NCBI GenBank assembly: GCA_002454335.1
Contig: DKIP01000001.1
Span: 31,398-56,920 of the forward strand
Length of the DNA stretch: 25,523 nucleotides
DNA from: Cytophagaceae bacterium UBA6715
GTDB taxonomy: Bacteria; Bacteroidota; Bacteroidia; Cytophagales; Spirosomataceae
Reading direction: 5' to 3'
Shown: positions 21,819 to 25,523 of the stretch, piece after piece
Layout of the letters: the number at the start of each line of letters is the position of its first letter
How positions within the stretch are numbered: the stretch's first letter is position 1
Made by a program: the position numbers and the translations under genes
The notes under the pieces: generated by a model
What the model was told of the DNA's origin: nothing
The model's database searches: none
Seen by the model: the letters and a program-made list of their open reading frames with translations, nothing else

Positions 21819-24734
21819 ATGAAGACATTTTTAAGGAAGACGGCCGAGCATTTGTGGGCACAACATAGTATCGAAGAAATGCAAGAGATCGCGGTGGTGA
21901 TGCCCTCGCAGCGTGGTGTACTTTACCTTAAAAAAGAATTAGCCTATTTGAGTGATCGGCCGTTTTTAGCGCCAGATTTCATGACGATTGAGGAATTTGC
22001 GCTCAAAATGACGGATTCGACGTTAATCGATCCGATAGAATTGTTATTTGAAGCCTATCATTGTTTTAAAGAAGTAGATCCTTTGGTCGATTTTGACCGA
22101 TTTATGGGTTGGGGACAGATGATGTTGAAAGACTTTGATACATTGGACATGTATCTAGTGGAGCCCTATCAGATATTCTCTTTTCTGTCTGAGGTGAAGT
22201 CTTTAGAGCGTTGGGGTGCGGAATATGGAGAAGAAGATACGGGAAAGTACATAACCCAACATACCAAGGCTTATTTCAAACTATATGACCATTTATTGGA
22301 AGTTTATGGCCGTTTGCAAGCTCGAGTAAAAGATCGAGGATTGGCTTATCGAGGTATGGCCTATCGAGATTTAGCCGCTCGTTTAGCTGCAAATGAAACT
22401 ACAGCAAAGCAATACAAAAAAATCTATTTTGTGGGCTTTAATGCCTTGTCCAAAGGGGAGGAAGAGATTATTCGTGCCCTTTTAAAACAAGATGTTGCTG
22501 AGACACTTTGGGATGCGGATGAATATTATGTGAAGAATTCATTTCACCGTGCGGGAAATTGGCTTAGGCATTATGCTGATGCAGGATCGAATAAGTATTT
22601 AGCGAAATCAAATTTCCAATGGATGGAGCAGCATTTCGCTAAGGATGCCAAAGAAGTGGAGGTTTTAGGTGTTGCCAATCCCAGTGCACAGGTTTTTGTG
22701 GCGATGGAATTGATTCGTCAATGGCAGGTAAAACATGGTGTTGAGGAACAAGTGGCTTTGGTGTTAGGAGATGAAAGTCTTCTGGATCAGGTTTTATTGT
22801 TTGTGGGGGAATTTAAGGAACGCTTGAATATTACGATGGGATATTCATTGAAAAAAACGCCCGTATTTTCTTTCATTACCTTATTGAGTGAAATTCATAA
22901 GCGTGCAGATGCGACACGTATTCCCGTGGGGCAATTTCGCAATTTGATGCAACATGCGTTGATGCAATATTACTTGGACGGATGTTCAAAAAGCGCTTCG
23001 AAGGATTTGAATCGCGTTTGGCAGGCTTTAATAGGGACTACGGATTTATATGTATCTATCGATGCGATACGAGGCTTAGTTGAGCTGCCTGCCTTAGCTC
23101 TTTTATTCAAATCGGGAACATTCCCTGAAATACTCCAATTTACATCCGAAGCTTTCGGTCAAATTCTTTTGGAAATGCCCCAAAAAGATTGGGGGGCAGA
23201 TGCGCAAGCCTTGACGCAGGCACGTCGGGTGATTGATAATTTAGCTGATGTGATCACAATGGTTGATGAGGTTTCAGTTAAAATCGGTTTTAAGTTGTTG
23301 TTGAATTTAATCCAACAGCAGAAATTGACCTTTGAAGTAGCGGAACAAAAGAATCGGACGCTGCATGTGATGGGACTTTTAGAGACGCGAACCTTGGATT
23401 TTGATCGCGTGATTGTCCTGTCTTTGAATGAGGGGAGTTTGCCTGGAACGCGTAAAAGGGAAAGTTTGATTCCTTTGGATATTGCTCAAATGAACACCTT
23501 TGATTTGCCTACGTTTACCCAAGCGGATGCGGTGACATCCTACCACTTTCATCGCCTGTTGCAAAGGCCCAAACAAATCGAATTGATTTATGTGCAGCCT
23601 TCCGAAAAATCAAGTGTGAAGGAAATGAGTCGCTTTATTAAGCAATTACGGTTGGATTGGGTGAAACAAAATCCAGCTTTAACATGGACTGAGCCGCATG
23701 TGCGTTTTGATTTAGTTGAGCAGACAATGGGAAATGATGTCAATCGGATAGAAAAATCGGATGAACTAATTGCGCAATTAAAGAACAATTTATCCTTGCG
23801 AGGTTTATCCCCTTCAGCTATGGCACAATTTGCGAATTGTAGCCTACAATATTATTACAGCTATGTGTTGAATTTGCGCAAGGAGAAACAATACGAGGAT
23901 GAATTGGGGGCTGATGTGTTTGGAACATGGGTGCATAAAGTGCTTGAGAACGTGGATAAGGAGATTTTGGAATCGCATGCCGGATGGGTTGATCAAGCAG
24001 ATACGAAATGGCGGATAGATCATTTAGATGAATTGTTGGATCAGGCCATGGCACAAATTCAGGAAACTGAGGGTGTATTCGAGATGGAAAAAGGCTTTAA
24101 TTATGTGTTAAAAGAAGTTGCCAAAACAATTTTGACTAATTATTATAACGCTGAGGTTCATTGGAATGTCGGACGGGTTCAATTATTGGATACCGAAATG
24201 GATTTGGAAACTTGGGTACCTGTTAGCTTTGAAGGGGATGTGTTTTCGGTGAAGTTGAAGGGGCGTGTCGACCGATTAGATCGGGTCGGTGGCAAGTACC
24301 GAATCATTGATTATAAGACTGGAAAAGTAGAAACGAAGGATTTGACGATAAGCATGCATGGGCTGATGGCCGACTTGCTTTCGGATGATTTGAAGGGTAA
24401 ATTATTGCAGTTGTGGTTGTATAAGTTTTTATTAGCTGAAGCCGTTCGGACGCAAACGAATTCTTTGTTCGCGGGATTGGATTGGAAAAATATGTGGATA
24501 GAACCGGGAATCATTTCCTTTCGGAATTTGGATGCAGGCGTTCTGTCGGTGCCTAAACTAGGATTATGGTTTTCGGAGGAACAAAGTATGGAAGGATTTA
24601 TGGCTGATTCTCATCAATTAGTACAAGCCTGGGTTGATAAAATTTTGGATCGTTCGAAGCCCTTTGAAAAGACTTCGGATGTAGAATCCTGCCAATATTG
24701 TGACTTCAAAGTAATTTGTCATCGGGAGATTTAA
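21819..24734 (+). CDS. AddB-like PD-(D/E)xK nuclease (double-strand break processing)
   Basis: Likely AddB-like subunit of an AddAB-type helicase-nuclease that resects double-strand breaks. The 971-residue protein has an N-terminal helicase-like fold without a Walker A loop: the usual position reads VMPSQRGVLYLKKEL, so it is not expected to bind ATP as AddA does. The C-terminal nuclease has Asp818 (GRVDRLD), Asp831 and Lys833 (IIDYKTGK). An iron-sulfur staple is predicted from Cys674 (ANCSLQYYY) plus Cys958, Cys961 and Cys967 (C-x2-C-x5-C), the same spacing as AddB of Bacillus subtilis. It starts 3 bases after the GMC gene, an unrelated function. The AddA helicase that should partner it is not in the window. 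PD-(D/E)xK family identity is firm; the AddB role is inferred. Confidence 0.87.
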   Translation: MKTFLRKTAEHLWAQHSIEEMQEIAVVMPSQRGVLYLKKELAYLSDRPFLAPDFMTIEEFALKMTDSTLIDPIELLFEAYHCFKEVDPLVDFDRFMGWGQMMLKDFDTLDMYLVEPYQIFSFLSEVKSLERWGAEYGEEDTGKYITQHTKAYFKLYDHLLEVYGRLQARVKDRGLAYRGMAYRDLAARLAANETTAKQYKKIYFVGFNALSKGEEEIIRALLKQDVAETLWDADEYYVKNSFHRAGNWLRHYADAGSNKYLAKSNFQWMEQHFAKDAKEVEVLGVANPSAQVFVAMELIRQWQVKHGVEEQVALVLGDESLLDQVLLFVGEFKERLNITMGYSLKKTPVFSFITLLSEIHKRADATRIPVGQFRNLMQHALMQYYLDGCSKSASKDLNRVWQALIGTTDLYVSIDAIRGLVELPALALLFKSGTFPEILQFTSEAFGQILLEMPQKDWGADAQALTQARRVIDNLADVITMVDEVSVKIGFKLLLNLIQQQKLTFEVAEQKNRTLHVMGLLETRTLDFDRVIVLSLNEGSLPGTRKRESLIPLDIAQMNTFDLPTFTQADAVTSYHFHRLLQRPKQIELIYVQPSEKSSVKEMSRFIKQLRLDWVKQNPALTWTEPHVRFDLVEQTMGNDVNRIEKSDELIAQLKNNLSLRGLSPSAMAQFANCSLQYYYSYVLNLRKEKQYEDELGADVFGTWVHKVLENVDKEILESHAGWVDQADTKWRIDHLDELLDQAMAQIQETEGVFEMEKGFNYVLKEVAKTILTNYYNAEVHWNVGRVQLLDTEMDLETWVPVSFEGDVFSVKLKGRVDRLDRVGGKYRIIDYKTGKVETKDLTISMHGLMADLLSDDLKGKLLQLWLYKFLLAEAVRTQTNSLFAGLDWKNMWIEPGIISFRNLDAGVLSVPKLGLWFSEEQSMEGFMADSHQLVQAWVDKILDRSKPFEKTSDVESCQYCDFKVICHREI

Positions 24735-24746
24735 GTGTTAGTTTTG
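24715..24746 (+). promoter_or_regulatory. Promoter of the SCP2/mnmE operon
   Basis: TTTG (24715-24718) is followed after 20 bases by TAGTTTTG (24739-24746), a complete match to the Bacteroidota -33/-7 pattern. The -33 lies inside the last codons of the nuclease gene. The box ends 18 bases before the ATG at 24765. Confidence 0.7.
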
Positions 24747-24764
24747 TGTTTTAAAAGACAAAAC
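24741..24764. repeat. Perfect inverted repeat ending at the SCP2 start codon
   Basis: GTTTTGT (24741-24747) and ACAAAAC (24758-24764) are perfect inverted copies around GTTTTAAAAG, whose centre TTTTAAAA is itself palindromic. The left arm overlaps the -7 box and the right arm touches the ATG. It may be an operator. The base composition is simple, so chance is possible. Confidence 0.4.
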
Positions 24765-25049
24765 ATGACATTTCAAGAAATCAACGAACGAATTCAAGCA
24801 CTAGCCGCTCAAAAAGGCGGACAGGATGTATCTTTTAAATTTGCATTTCCTTCGGGTATCATTGTGGTTAATTCGGATGGGACGGTGACCAATGAGAACG
24901 TGGATGCTGATTGCACGATAGCTGCCACGGAAGAAAATTTTACTGCTTTATTAAAAGGTGAATTGAATCCCATGATGGCCGTGATGACTGGAAAAGTGAA
25001 AATTTCTGGAGATATGTCGGTAGCCATGAAGCTTCAAAACTTGCTATAA
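24765..25049 (+). CDS. SCP2-type lipid-binding domain protein
   Basis: Small cytoplasmic protein of 94 residues consisting of a single SCP2 (sterol carrier) domain, a fold that binds lipids or acyl chains in a hydrophobic tunnel. Family features are the FKFAFPSGIIVVNSDG strand pair, DADCTIAATEENFTALLKGELNPMMAVMTGKVKISGD and the final helix MSVAMKLQNLL. A longer reading from GTG at 24735 would add ten residues, but it would start before the -7 box, so the ATG at 24765 is chosen. The stop overlaps the mnmE start (TAATG), so the two are translationally coupled. The ligand is unknown, and bacteria of this group normally lack sterols. Confidence 0.87.
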   Translation: MTFQEINERIQALAAQKGGQDVSFKFAFPSGIIVVNSDGTVTNENVDADCTIAATEENFTALLKGELNPMMAVMTGKVKISGDMSVAMKLQNLL

Positions 25050-25523
25050 TGTTATTTCAAGACACGATTGTTGCATTGGCAACCCCTACTGGGGTGGGAG
25101 CCATTGGGGTGATCCGTTTGTCGGGTCCTGATGCGATTCCGCTTGTTAATGCAGTATTTAAGCCCAAAGACTTAACGAAGCAGGCTTCTCATACGATTCA
25201 CTATGGTCGGATAGAGGATGCTGGTCGGGTATATGACGAAGTGGTGGTGAGTTTATACATTGCCCCGAGGAGTTATACCAAAGAAGACGTGGTCGAGATT
25301 TCGTGTCATGGTTCTCCGTTTATTCAGGAGAGTATTATTCAATTGTTTGTGGAGAAAGGTGCGCGTTTGGCGCGTGCAGGAGAATTTACCCAAAGAGCAT
25401 TCATGCATGGCGCCTTTGATTTGGCGCAGGCGGAAGCGGTAGCGGATGTCATTGCGGCTGATTCGGCGGCGGCACAAGCAGCGGCATTGCATCAATTGCG
25501 TGGGGGCTTTTCGAATGAATTAG
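25049..25523 (+). CDS. mnmE: tRNA modification GTPase MnmE, N-terminal part (cut by window end)
   Basis: With MnmG, MnmE installs the aminomethyl group at C5 of U34 in several tRNAs. The first 158 codons are present and open to the end of the window. The protein begins MLFQDTIVALATPTGVGAIG with RLSGPDA, then the formyl-tetrahydrofolate-binding N-terminal domain with YTKEDVVEISCHGSPF and ARAGEFTQRAFMHGAFDLAQAEAVADVI, all strong MnmE signatures. The GTPase domain and C-terminal Cys lie beyond the window. The ATG at 25049 overlaps the preceding stop codon in TAATG. MnmA, which modifies the same base, is encoded at 9638-10786. Confidence 0.96.
   Translation, partial: MLFQDTIVALATPTGVGAIGVIRLSGPDAIPLVNAVFKPKDLTKQASHTIHYGRIEDAGRVYDEVVVSLYIAPRSYTKEDVVEISCHGSPFIQESIIQLFVEKGARLARAGEFTQRAFMHGAFDLAQAEAVADVIAADSAAAQAAALHQLRGGFSNEL

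Noticed and set aside
1..25523. Mobile or defence island
   Set aside because: No transposase, integrase, toxin-antitoxin, restriction, CRISPR or phage gene was recognised, and no target-site repeats or tRNA-linked attachment sites were seen. The AddB-like nuclease is a repair protein by its motifs.

Overview
The window looks like chromosomal DNA of a Bacteroidota member, most likely of the order Cytophagales (the Spirosomataceae/Cytophagaceae group). The genus cannot be fixed by eye. The case rests on the Bacteroidota-type -7 promoter element TAnnTTTG in front of seven genes, the lack of Shine-Dalgarno sequences, a hybrid two-component system (HTCS) regulator, a Bacteroidota-type putative porin, the Bacteroidota forms of MenC and LpxK, and a GMC oxidoreductase paired with a Tat-signal small subunit. 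HemF indicates aerobic heme synthesis, LpxK an LPS outer membrane, MenC menaquinone, and QueG a cobalamin-dependent step. I see no insertion sequence, phage gene, CRISPR array, rRNA or tRNA. Coding density is very high: the longest non-coding stretch is 213 bases.

Layout. 1-1717 (minus): grpE-dnaJ chaperone operon. 1819-2757 (plus): queG, divergent from grpE. 2788-3816 (minus): GntR-type regulator with a LacI-like sensor domain, convergent with queG over a shared terminator. 4030-9599 (plus): a very tight HTCS / zinc-dependent phospholipase C-like / metallophosphoesterase operon. 9638-10786 (minus): mnmA. 10889-14987 (plus): an operon of a TrpF-like protein without its catalytic residues, a class A penicillin-binding protein and hemF, closed by a strong bidirectional terminator. 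15023-16510 (minus): menC and a 133-residue protein of unknown function. 16562-19555 (plus): lpxK and a putative porin, the porin with its own promoter. 19596-24734 (plus): Tat-signal small subunit, GMC oxidoreductase and an AddB-like nuclease. 24765 to the end (plus): SCP2-domain protein and the start of mnmE.

How the genes relate. Most of the window is core housekeeping: protein folding, wobble-base modification (queG, mnmA, mnmE), peptidoglycan, lipid A, heme and menaquinone. The less ordinary parts are the HTCS operon, which has no polysaccharide-utilisation genes beside it; the TrpF-like apparent pseudoenzyme next to a peptidoglycan synthase; and a periplasmic FAD/[3Fe-4S] dehydrogenase pair without an adjacent cytochrome subunit. 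I did not find a convincing new multi-gene defence or mobile system. The most testable observations are -7 boxes lying so close to start codons that leaderless mRNAs are predicted, and a perfect 17-base palindrome at the predicted transcription start of the GntR gene.
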